Part shown: piece after piece, positions 14,802-21,504 of the stretch | How the letters are laid out: each line of letters begins with the position of its first letter | How positions within the stretch are numbered: position 1 is the stretch's first letter | Source: an uncultured Hymenobacter sp. | GTDB taxonomy: Bacteria; Bacteroidota; Bacteroidia; Cytophagales; Hymenobacteraceae | NCBI GenBank assembly: GCA_937871705.1 | Contig: CALMOO010000510.1 | Location: 1 to 21,504, forward strand | DNA: 21,504 nucleotides | Direction of reading: 5' to 3' | Notes under the pieces: model-generated | The model's input: the letters and a program-made list of their open reading frames with translations, nothing else | The model's database searches: none | What the model was told of the DNA's origin: nothing | Program-made: the position numbers and the translations under genes

Positions 14802-15731
14802 TTATTGCACGCCAAAAACGTGGTTTTTATAATCGATAATGACCGTGTTGTGGAGGAAATAGGCGTTACCGGTAATGCCCCAGACGTTTTCCTCGGCGTA
14901 GAGTTTGTCGAATTTGTGCAGATTGTCGGCGTAAACCAAGGCGCTGGGCAGCTGCTTCTTGCCAAAGTAAATGGTGCCCTGGGGGCGACGCCCATAGACA
15001 TAGTAGTACTCGCCCCAGCTGGAGGTTTTGATGGAGTCCTGCACCGCCCCGGTCGTAGTCGCTACGGCCTGCTGCCGGGTAGTAAGCAGGGCGAACAAAC
15101 TGGAGCCGGTGTCAAACAGGAGGTCTTCCAACTGGCCGTTTATGCGCAGCGGAATCTTGATGCGACCGTCCTTGAGCTTGAAGGGCTGGAACGAAGCCCC
15201 GGCGTAGGCAGCGGGCACTTTATCCATCACGCACAGCCGGTGATGGGGGTAGTCGATAATCAAGACCTGGTTTTGAAACAGGTCGGGGGCCAGCGTGCCA
15301 ACGTGTACTTCCCCTTTATCGGTCAGCGTCTGGGCAGTCAGCTTGTCCCCAAAATTCTTGAAGTGGCCGAGGTCCCGTGCGCCAAAATCGACCTTACCCA
15401 GGTGCAATTTGACCCCGACCAGCTTGCCGTTCTTTTGATTCTCAATGTAGAAGTGCCGGGCACTGTCAAACTTGGCTTGCAGTGCCGGGTATTTCTCCAG
15501 GTAAGGCGCCATGGCATTTCCGTAAACATGCGTAGTCACCGCTCCCAAATCCAGCTGCATCTTGAATTTATGGGGCAGGTTGTCGAGGCTTACCGGCACC
15601 GTGATGGCCACTTTATCGAAGTGCCGGCCGGCGAGCGTGCCGCCCTCCCAGTTGAAGGGTATCCAGGGGAGTTGTTGCCCAAAGGCGGTGGTGGTGATGA
15701 CGAAGAAAAGGAAAGTAAGGAGCTGCTTCAT
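14802..15731 (-). CDS. Exported retropepsin-like aspartyl protease family protein
   Basis: This 309-residue protein has a signal peptide (M-K-Q-L-L-T-F-L-F-F ... T-A-F-G-Q). It has two similar lobes. The first has F-K-M-Q-L-D61-L-G63-A and ends in V-L-I-I-D-Y-P-H-H-R-L-C-V. The second has L-L-F-D207-T-G209-S-S and ends in V-I-I-D-Y-K-N-H-V-F-G-V, preceded by W-G-I-T-G-N. This is the pepsin/retropepsin duplication, with catalytic Asp in each lobe but the first signature D-L-G instead of D-T/S-G. Activity is likely but may be altered. The ATG at 15731 begins the signal peptide; the longer frame to 15794 does not. It is the first gene of an apparent operon with the GIN and DUF4932 genes and has a possible sigma-54 promoter upstream. 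Confidence 0.75.
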   Translation of the reverse strand: MKQLLTFLFFVITTTAFGQQLPWIPFNWEGGTLAGRHFDKVAITVPVSLDNLPHKFKMQLDLGAVTTHVYGNAMAPYLEKYPALQAKFDSARHFYIENQKNGKLVGVKLHLGKVDFGARDLGHFKNFGDKLTAQTLTDKGEVHVGTLAPDLFQNQVLIIDYPHHRLCVMDKVPAAYAGASFQPFKLKDGRIKIPLRINGQLEDLLFDTGSSLFALLTTRQQAVATTTGAVQDSIKTSSWGEYYYVYGRRPQGTIYFGKKQLPSALVYADNLHKFDKLYAEENVWGITGNAYFLHNTVIIDYKNHVFGVQ

Positions 15732-15769
15732 GAGGTACAGGCCTGCTAAAAACAGGTCTACCCAAGCAG

Positions 15770-15785
15770 TGCCAAGCTTATGCCA
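15770..15785 (-). promoter_or_regulatory. Possible sigma-54 (-24/-12) promoter
   Basis: On the minus strand the site reads TGGCATAAGCTTGGCA, with GG and GC separated by exactly 10 bases. This compares well with the consensus TGGCAC-N5-TTGCA. Transcription would start near 15759, leaving a leader of about 27 nt before the ATG at 15731. A sigma-54-dependent activator gene lies about 3.3 kb away. The site is also partly palindromic (it contains AAGCTT), so another role is possible. Confidence 0.4.
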
Positions 15786-15837
15786 CTCGCACAACTAGTT
15801 TATTATTAGCGAATTATAAATAACCCCTGCTGAATAA

Positions 15838-15876
15838 GTGTTCGAAAACGAACACTACCTGTTCGCTGGCGAGCAG
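15838..15876 (-). terminator. Pair of hairpins after the ABC permease gene, possible terminator
   Basis: GTGTTCG-AAAA-CGAACAC (15838-15855) is a perfect 7-bp stem, and CTGTTCGC-TG-GCGAGCAG (15859-15876) forms an 8-bp stem with one G-U pair. Both lie within 50 bp of the permease stop at 15887. On the minus strand they are followed by TTATT rather than a strong U-tract, so termination is plausible but not certain. Confidence 0.4.
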
Positions 15877-15886
15877 CTTACGCCCA

Positions 15887-18295
15887 CTACTTGGCCCGCA
15901 GGGCCGGGGCAGGCGGGGCCAACGCCGCCCGCAGCGTTAGGTAGCCGATGGTGAGTGCCATGACGAAGGCAGTGCTACCCAGGCCCGCCCCAAATAGCCA
16001 GAGTGACAGCCTGATGTGCGAGTTGAACTGCCCTAGCCATTGCTGCATCAGCCAGTCCGTGAGCGGCGCAGCCACCCCGAACGACACCGCCAGCAGCCCG
16101 GCAAACTCGCCTGCGAACGCGGCCATTATCTGCCCCGGCCGCGCCCCAAATACCTTGCGGATACCGATTTCGCGGGCGCGGCGCTGCACCAGGAAGGCCA
16201 GCAGCCCATACAGCCCCAGGCACCCAATGGCAATGGCCGCGCTGGCCGCCAGCCGCACGAGAGCCAACTGCTGCCGCTCGCGCCCGTAAAAGCCATTTAG
16301 TACATTCTCCAAGCGCTTGTTGCTGAAGAGTTGGTTGGGGTAGTAGCGATGCCAGAGCGCCCGCACGGCGGGCGGCAGCGAGTTACCTGCGCTGGGGGCT
16401 AGGTGTAGGGCCAGGGCCTGGTACTCGCCCCGGTTGGTGTAGAGGATGGTCGGAATGACGCCCAATTGCAAGCCACTGTAGTGCCAGTCGCGCACGACCC
16501 CGATAATTGGTCCTTCCGAGGGGTCCGACCGATTTTCTAAGCGCAGGTGGTGACCGATAACGGCGGCGGGCGAGCGAGCGCCTAGCTGGCGCACGGCGGC
16601 TTCGTTGAGCAGGTAGCCCCGCACGGTGTCGCTCTCAGGCAGGTTGTGACCGGCCATCAGTTGCAGGCCAAACAGCGGCACGTACTGCGCGTCGGCGGGC
16701 AGGCGGGCCAGCAAAAATGGCTCTCGGGCTACCCGGTTATCGTAATGGAAATAATCGCTGTTAACGACGCCAATGGTGGGTGCATCGTAGCAGAAACTGA
16801 CGTTCAGCACGCCCGGCACCCGCGCCAGCTCCTGCCGGAACTGCTGAAAAACGGGCTGCTTGAGCCAGCGCACCGGCAGCACAACGCGCCCACTCGCGGC
16901 AAAGCCAGGGTCGGTTTTCAGCCACACGGTCAGTTGCTGAAACATCACCAGCACGGCCAGAATAAACCCTTGGGTCAACGCCAACTGCGCTACTACTAGC
17001 CCTCGTCGCAGCCACAGCCCCCCGGCCGCCAGCGTGGGCGCCTGCCCCTTGAGCACCTGCGCCGGCTGGAAGCCCGCCAGCACCCGGCCGGGGTACCAGC
17101 CCGCGCCCAGCGTAAGGGCGGCCACCAGCGCGGCCAGAAACAGCCAGGCGGCCCCGTCGAGTGGCCGCGGCAGGGGCGTGTCCGTCCAGGCGCGCAGCCA
17201 GGGCAGGCCGGCGTTAGCTAGCACCAGGCCGGTGCCGGCGGCAGCTAACACCAGCAGCAGGGTTTCGCCCAGAAAGTGCCAGAAAATGTGCCGCCTAGTG
17301 GCACCTGCCGTGCGCCGCACCCCAATCTCGCGCCCCCGGCTCAGGGCTTGCGCCGTGGCCAGGTTTACGAAGTTGGCGCTCGCCGTGAGCAGCAGCAGCG
17401 CCCCAATGCCCGTCAGCACGCCCAGGGTGGCATGGCTGACGTAGCGGGCCGGGTTGTACGCCGCCGAAAGATGCAGCTCGCTCATTGGCAGTGCTTTATA
17501 GCGCGTGGCCTGCAGTGTGGCCGGCGAGTGCGCCCGGTGCAGGGCCGTGAGCACGTGTGCCAGCTGGGCGGGCGTGCCGCCGGGCGGCAGTAGCACCCAG
17601 GCGTGGGTTTGCGAGCTAACGCCGTCCCAGGCCGTGAGCGGCGTGCCCGAGTGCTGGTAATAGTGCAGCGTGGTGTAGGAAATAAATAGCTCGTAGGGCT
17701 GGTCGGTGTTGGCCGGAATATCGTCGAGCAGTCCCGTCACCGTCACTTCGAGGTAGTTGTTGAGGCGCAGGCAGCGGCCTAGCGGATTGGCCACGCCGAA
17801 GTACTTGCGGGCCAGTCGCCGTGTCAGCACCGCCGTGAAGGGATAGCGCAGCGCCCGCGCCGCTGTGCCTACCCGCCAGCGGTAAGCTAGAATGGAAAAA
17901 TACTGCGGCTCCACGAAAGCTACCGTCAGGTCTTCGGCGTATTTGGCTCCCGGCTGCCCGGCCGGCCCCAGTACTCGCACGTACTGGTTTTCCTGCCCGA
18001 TGCTCATGGCCACGACGGGCAGCCAAGGGGCCTCGGCGCGTAGCGTAGGGCCCACGGGCGTGGGGATGCCCTCGCTGTAAGTCGTGCCGCCGTAGTGCGA
18101 CTCCGTCACCAGTCGGTAGATGCGGGCCAGCTGTGGCTGGTCGGTATCGAAGCTTTGGTGAAAGCGCACAAACCAATACAGCAGCAGGCTGCACGCCAGC
18201 GCCAGGGCCAGTCCACCCACGTTGAGCAGGGTGTAGGCGGGGTGCTGGCGCAGGGTGCGCAGCGTGTACAGCAAGTGCGGAAACCGGGGGAGCAT
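15887..18295 (-). CDS. MacB/FtsX-type ABC transporter permease
   Basis: This 802-residue inner-membrane protein has two FtsX modules. The first transmembrane helix (about 21-43) is followed by a periplasmic MacB-like core domain (about 50-285). Helices near 288-312, 343-365 and 385-405 follow, with the coupling motif R-E-I-G-V-R-R-T-A-G-A between the first two. A second module has a helix near 430-455, another periplasmic domain, and three C-terminal helices with R-E-I-G-I-R-K-V-F-G-A. Such proteins do not form a pore; they use ATP hydrolysis on the cytoplasmic side to drive periplasmic movement, exporting peptides or lipoproteins or sensing antimicrobial peptides. It begins 12 bp after the stop of its ATPase gene. 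Length and double-FtsX form match a Bacteroidota family; the substrate cannot be read from sequence. Confidence 0.92.
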   Translation of the reverse strand: MLPRFPHLLYTLRTLRQHPAYTLLNVGGLALALACSLLLYWFVRFHQSFDTDQPQLARIYRLVTESHYGGTTYSEGIPTPVGPTLRAEAPWLPVVAMSIGQENQYVRVLGPAGQPGAKYAEDLTVAFVEPQYFSILAYRWRVGTAARALRYPFTAVLTRRLARKYFGVANPLGRCLRLNNYLEVTVTGLLDDIPANTDQPYELFISYTTLHYYQHSGTPLTAWDGVSSQTHAWVLLPPGGTPAQLAHVLTALHRAHSPATLQATRYKALPMSELHLSAAYNPARYVSHATLGVLTGIGALLLLTASANFVNLATAQALSRGREIGVRRTAGATRRHIFWHFLGETLLLVLAAAGTGLVLANAGLPWLRAWTDTPLPRPLDGAAWLFLAALVAALTLGAGWYPGRVLAGFQPAQVLKGQAPTLAAGGLWLRRGLVVAQLALTQGFILAVLVMFQQLTVWLKTDPGFAASGRVVLPVRWLKQPVFQQFRQELARVPGVLNVSFCYDAPTIGVVNSDYFHYDNRVAREPFLLARLPADAQYVPLFGLQLMAGHNLPESDTVRGYLLNEAAVRQLGARSPAAVIGHHLRLENRSDPSEGPIIGVVRDWHYSGLQLGVIPTILYTNRGEYQALALHLAPSAGNSLPPAVRALWHRYYPNQLFSNKRLENVLNGFYGRERQQLALVRLAASAAIAIGCLGLYGLLAFLVQRRAREIGIRKVFGARPGQIMAAFAGEFAGLLAVSFGVAAPLTDWLMQQWLGQFNSHIRLSLWLFGAGLGSTAFVMALTIGYLTLRAALAPPAPALRAK

Positions 18296-18307
18296 GGAGT
18301 GTGGCCG

Positions 18308-18994
<687 letters not shown>

Positions 18995-19073
18995 GGGCGG
19001 GCCAGATAAGGTAAAAGAGGCGCAAAGAAAGTGCGGCCGGCACGTTGCCGGGGTGGCTCGGCGCCCAGTGGGC

Positions 19074-19081
19074 TACTTTTG
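19074..19081 (+). promoter_or_regulatory. Bacteroidota-type -7 promoter element of the response regulator
   Basis: TACTTTTG matches the TAnnTTTG -7 consensus of Bacteroidota housekeeping promoters exactly and lies 27 bp before the regulator ATG, giving a leader of about 20 nt. The -33 element is poor: the nearest GTTG (19044-19047) is further upstream than ideal. Confidence 0.45.
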
Positions 19082-19108
19082 ACCCTTAAACCCGCCGACT
19101 GCTACCCG

Positions 19109-20467
19109 ATGGCCAGTGCGCCAACTTTCGCTAAGTCTACCCTGCTCGTCGTGGACGACGACCCCGACGTGCTGCTGGCGCTAACGGTGCTGCTACGGCC
19201 ACTGGTGGGCCAGGTCACGACGGAGAAAAACCCCGAGCGCCTCTCCGCCCTGCTGCGCCAGACGCACTTCGACGTAGTGCTGCTCGACATGAACTACCAG
19301 CGTGCCACCAACACCGGCCACGAGGGTCTCTACTGGCTGGCGCAGCTCAAACAGCTGGCTCCCAACGCCGCCGTAGTGCTGATGACTGCTTACGGTGACA
19401 TCGACCTGGCCGTGCGGGCGTTGAAGGCAGGCGCGGCTGACTTCGTAGTAAAGCCCTGGCGCAACGACAAACTGGTGACTACCCTTACCGAAGCCCTCGG
19501 GCGGACGGGCGGAAGTGCACCGGCCGCCGGGCGCCCAGCGGGCAGTACGGCGGCTTTGCTGGGCGAGTCGGCGGCGATGCAGGCCGTGCGCCGCCAGATG
19601 GAGAAAATCGCACCTACCGACGCCAACGTGTTGATTTTGGGCGAAAACGGTACTGGTAAAGACGTAGTAGCCTGGCTGCTGCACCAGGCCTCGGTGCGGG
19701 CGGCTGGGCCGTTCGTAGCCGTCGATTTAGGCGCGGTGGCAGCGGGCTTATTTGAAGCCGAGCTGTTTGGGCACGTAAAGGGCGCATTTACCGACGCCCG
19801 GCAAGACCGGCCGGGCCGCTTCGAGGCCGCGCAGGGTGGCACGCTGTTTTTAGATGAGATTGGTAATCTACCCCTGCCCCAGCAAGCCAAACTGTTGGCC
19901 GTGCTGCAAAACCGCCAGGTAATACGCCTGGGCAGCAACGTGCCGGTGCCCATCGACGTGCGGGTGGTGTCGGCGACCAACGCGCCGCTCTACCAGTTGG
20001 CCGCCGAGGCGCAGTTCCGTAAAGACCTCATCTACCGGCTAAACACTGTAGAAATCACCTTGCCGCCCCTACGCGAGCGGGGCGACGACGTGCTGCTGCT
20101 GGCCCGGCACTTTGCCGCGCAGTACGCCGACAAGTATAACAAGCCGGGCCTGACGCTGGCCAATTCAGCCCTGGCCCGGCTGCGGACGCACCCCTTTCCG
20201 GGCAACGTGCGCGAGCTGCAACATACCCTGGAGCGAGCCGTGATTATGGCCGAAGGCCACGAGCTGCGGGCTGACGACCTGCTGTTTTCGCCCCTGGAAG
20301 CGGCCCCGGTCGAGGTAGCCATGCCCTCGCTGCGCCTCGATGAACTGGAAAAAACGACTATTCAGCGCGTCATTGACAAGCACCAGGGCAACATCTCGCA
20401 GGCGGCCCGCGAGCTGGGCATCACGCGCATGGCGCTGTATCGGCGGCTGGGCAAACACAATATTTGA
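19109..20467 (+). CDS. NtrC-family sigma-54-dependent response regulator
   Basis: This 452-residue transcription activator has three domains. The receiver (about 8-130) has acidic D-D-D near residue 16, phospho-acceptor D60 (V-V-L-L-D-M-N), T-A near 93 and K115-P-W. The AAA+ domain (about 150-380) has Walker A G-E-N-G-T-G-K-D (178-185), G-A-F-T-D-A (225-230, sigma-54-contact loop), Walker B T-L-F-L-D-E-I-G (245-252) and arginine fingers in F-R-K-D-L-I-Y-R-L-N. The C-terminal Fis-type helix-turn-helix is N-I-S-Q-A-A-R-E-L-G-I-T-R-M-A-L-Y-R-R-L. Phosphorylation by the downstream kinase would license RNA polymerase with sigma-54. I chose the ATG at 19109 since earlier codons lack homology. It is two bases from the kinase gene and divergent from the ABC exporter, its most likely target. 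Confidence 0.93.
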   Translation: MASAPTFAKSTLLVVDDDPDVLLALTVLLRPLVGQVTTEKNPERLSALLRQTHFDVVLLDMNYQRATNTGHEGLYWLAQLKQLAPNAAVVLMTAYGDIDLAVRALKAGAADFVVKPWRNDKLVTTLTEALGRTGGSAPAAGRPAGSTAALLGESAAMQAVRRQMEKIAPTDANVLILGENGTGKDVVAWLLHQASVRAAGPFVAVDLGAVAAGLFEAELFGHVKGAFTDARQDRPGRFEAAQGGTLFLDEIGNLPLPQQAKLLAVLQNRQVIRLGSNVPVPIDVRVVSATNAPLYQLAAEAQFRKDLIYRLNTVEITLPPLRERGDDVLLLARHFAAQYADKYNKPGLTLANSALARLRTHPFPGNVRELQHTLERAVIMAEGHELRADDLLFSPLEAAPVEVAMPSLRLDELEKTTIQRVIDKHQGNISQAARELGITRMALYRRLGKHNI

Positions 20468-20469
20468 GC

Positions 20470-21504
20470 ATGCGCCACTCCTATCCCGTGGCGCTACTTG
20501 GGCGCACTGGCCTGCTGCTGCTCGCGCTCGTAGGCGTGGCCGCCGCGCTGGTGGCCCGCCAGCCTATTTATTGGGTGCCGGGCCTGCTGCTCACGGCCGG
20601 GCTGTTGGCCGAGCTCATCCATTACCTCAACCGCAGCAACCGCGATCTAACCGATTTTCTGGCCGGATTGCACTACCAGGATTACGCGCTCACCTTTGGC
20701 ACGCAGCAAGTACCGGCTACCGCGGGCAAGTTGCGGCAGGCGTTCAACCAAATCAACCACTCATTTCAGCAGCTTTCCCGCCAGAAGGAGGCCCAGCACC
20801 TGTACCTGCAAAACGTGCTGGCCCTGAAGCCGGGCGAAAACCGCCTGGTGCGGCTGCACCAGCAGCCAGTGCTGCTTTCGGCCACCGCCTTCACCGACGA
20901 GCACGGCCGCTCGCTGTTGGTGGCCTTTCAGCCCGTGCGCGAAGCGCTGGAGGAAACCGAAGCCCAAGCCTACCAGAAGCTGCTGCGGGTGCTGACCCAC
21001 GAAATCATGAACTCAGTGGCGCCTATCGCCTCGCTGGCCGATACGCTGCACCAGCAGTTGACAGTTGCCCCGGCCGCTGAGTCACTACCCCCCGACATAG
21101 GCCGTAGCCTGGCTGTGATTCGGCAGCGCAGCGAGGGGCTACTGCACTTTACCCAAACGTACCGGCAACTCAGCCAACTCGCGACGGCCTCGTTCCAGAC
21201 GGTGCCGGTATGGTCGCTCTTTGAGCACGTGCTGACGCTACTCGAACCTGTCTTGGCGCAGCACGGCATCGAGCCCGATGTGGTGCTGGCCGACCCGGAT
21301 TTGTGCATTCTGGCTGACCCGGCCCTCATCGAGCAAGTACTTATCAACCTGCTGACCAATGCGCTGGAAGCGCTGCACACCCAGCCTGCGCCCCAGCTGC
21401 GTCTGGCGGGCTACGTGCAGGCGCCGCACCGCGTGGTACTCGAAGTAGCCGACAATGGCGCAGGCATCCCGGCCACGCTGCTGGAGGATATTTTCGTGCC
21501 CTTT
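20470..21504 (+). CDS. Sensor histidine kinase, partial (3' end outside window)
   Basis: The frame starts at the ATG two bases after the regulator stop and stays open to the window edge (345 residues). Two N-terminal membrane helices (about 10-30 and 34-51) are joined by a very short loop. A coiled linker follows, then dimerisation and phosphorylation helix L-T-H177-E-I-M-N-S-V-A-P-I. The ATP-binding domain has N-box N-L-L-T-N297-A-L-E-A-L, G1 box D328-N-G-A-G-I-P and the F-box start I-F-V-P-F. It should phosphorylate D60 of the partner regulator. With almost no periplasmic loop, it probably senses within the membrane or through the ABC permease. The usual PAS-like middle segment seems to be missing: L-Y-L-Q-N-V-L (111-117) runs straight into A-L-K-P-G-E-N-R-L-V-R-L. 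Confidence 0.92.
   Translation, partial: MRHSYPVALLGRTGLLLLALVGVAAALVARQPIYWVPGLLLTAGLLAELIHYLNRSNRDLTDFLAGLHYQDYALTFGTQQVPATAGKLRQAFNQINHSFQQLSRQKEAQHLYLQNVLALKPGENRLVRLHQQPVLLSATAFTDEHGRSLLVAFQPVREALEETEAQAYQKLLRVLTHEIMNSVAPIASLADTLHQQLTVAPAAESLPPDIGRSLAVIRQRSEGLLHFTQTYRQLSQLATASFQTVPVWSLFEHVLTLLEPVLAQHGIEPDVVLADPDLCILADPALIEQVLINLLTNALEALHTQPAPQLRLAGYVQAPHRVVLEVADNGAGIPATLLEDIFVPF

Noticed and set aside
14673..15749. A 358-codon plus-strand frame opposite the GIN and aspartyl-protease genes
   Set aside because: It is antisense to two genes with signal peptides and clear domain motifs, and its own translation shows no recognisable domain; GC-rich codon bias creates such shadows.
18995..19108. 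Sigma-54 promoter for the ABC exporter or the regulator in their shared spacer
   Set aside because: The only GG-N10-GC matches are in GC-rich context and lack the TGGCA and TTGC wording; chance matches are expected.
19109..20467. G-A-F-T-D-A instead of G-A-F-T-G-A in the regulator as evidence of an inactive sigma-54 activator
   Set aside because: Substitutions at this position are, as far as I recall, common in functional activators, and all other AAA+ motifs are intact.

Overview
The window looks like a GC-rich member of the Bacteroidota, most likely a Hymenobacter-type member of the Cytophagales. The reasons are the ~800-residue double-FtsX ABC permease beside an NtrC-type regulator and kinase, the GIN/DUF2807 and DUF4932 secreted proteins, the scarcity of clear Shine-Dalgarno sequences, and a TAnnTTTG-type -7 element. 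The genus is inferred from protein style, not from a marker gene.

Bases 1-7482 form a defence-type accessory region with four different nuclease modules. They are the AT-rich tail of an ATPase gene overlapping an HNH nuclease gene (Septu-like layout), a single-chain MmeI-like type IIG restriction-modification enzyme, a divergent YhcG/DUF1016 PD-(D/E)XK nuclease, and a DUF262-HNH (GmrSD/SspE-like) protein. The last is preceded in the same transcript by a secreted DUF1036/MORN-like protein (7515-8831). A 133-bp MITE-like element with perfect 22-bp ends and a CGTT target duplication sits 18 bp past the stop codon of the type IIG gene. The target-recognition part of that enzyme is conspicuously AT-rich within a GC-rich gene.

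Bases 8832-10694 are gene-poor and mobile in character. They hold an isolated 23-bp palindrome, a serine recombinase gene with its own intrinsic terminator, an 11-bp direct repeat upstream of that gene, and two head-to-tail 152-bp elements. Both elements are bounded by inverted copies of the same end motif and separated by a CC dinucleotide.

Bases 10695-15731 hold four minus-strand genes for exported proteins: an aspartyl-protease-like protein, a GIN-domain protein, a DUF4932 protein whose expected zinc-protease motif appears broken, and an S41 peptidase. The first three are almost contiguous. A good match to a sigma-54 promoter lies just upstream of the first. Together they look like an envelope proteolysis or surface-maturation cluster.

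Bases 15887-21504 hold a minus-strand ABC exporter (ATPase and FtsX-like permease). Divergent from it are a sigma-54-dependent response regulator and its histidine kinase, which runs off the window. This is a familiar Bacteroidota arrangement in which the two-component pair probably senses envelope stress or a peptide and controls the exporter, possibly also the exported-protein cluster. No tRNA, rRNA or CRISPR array was seen.
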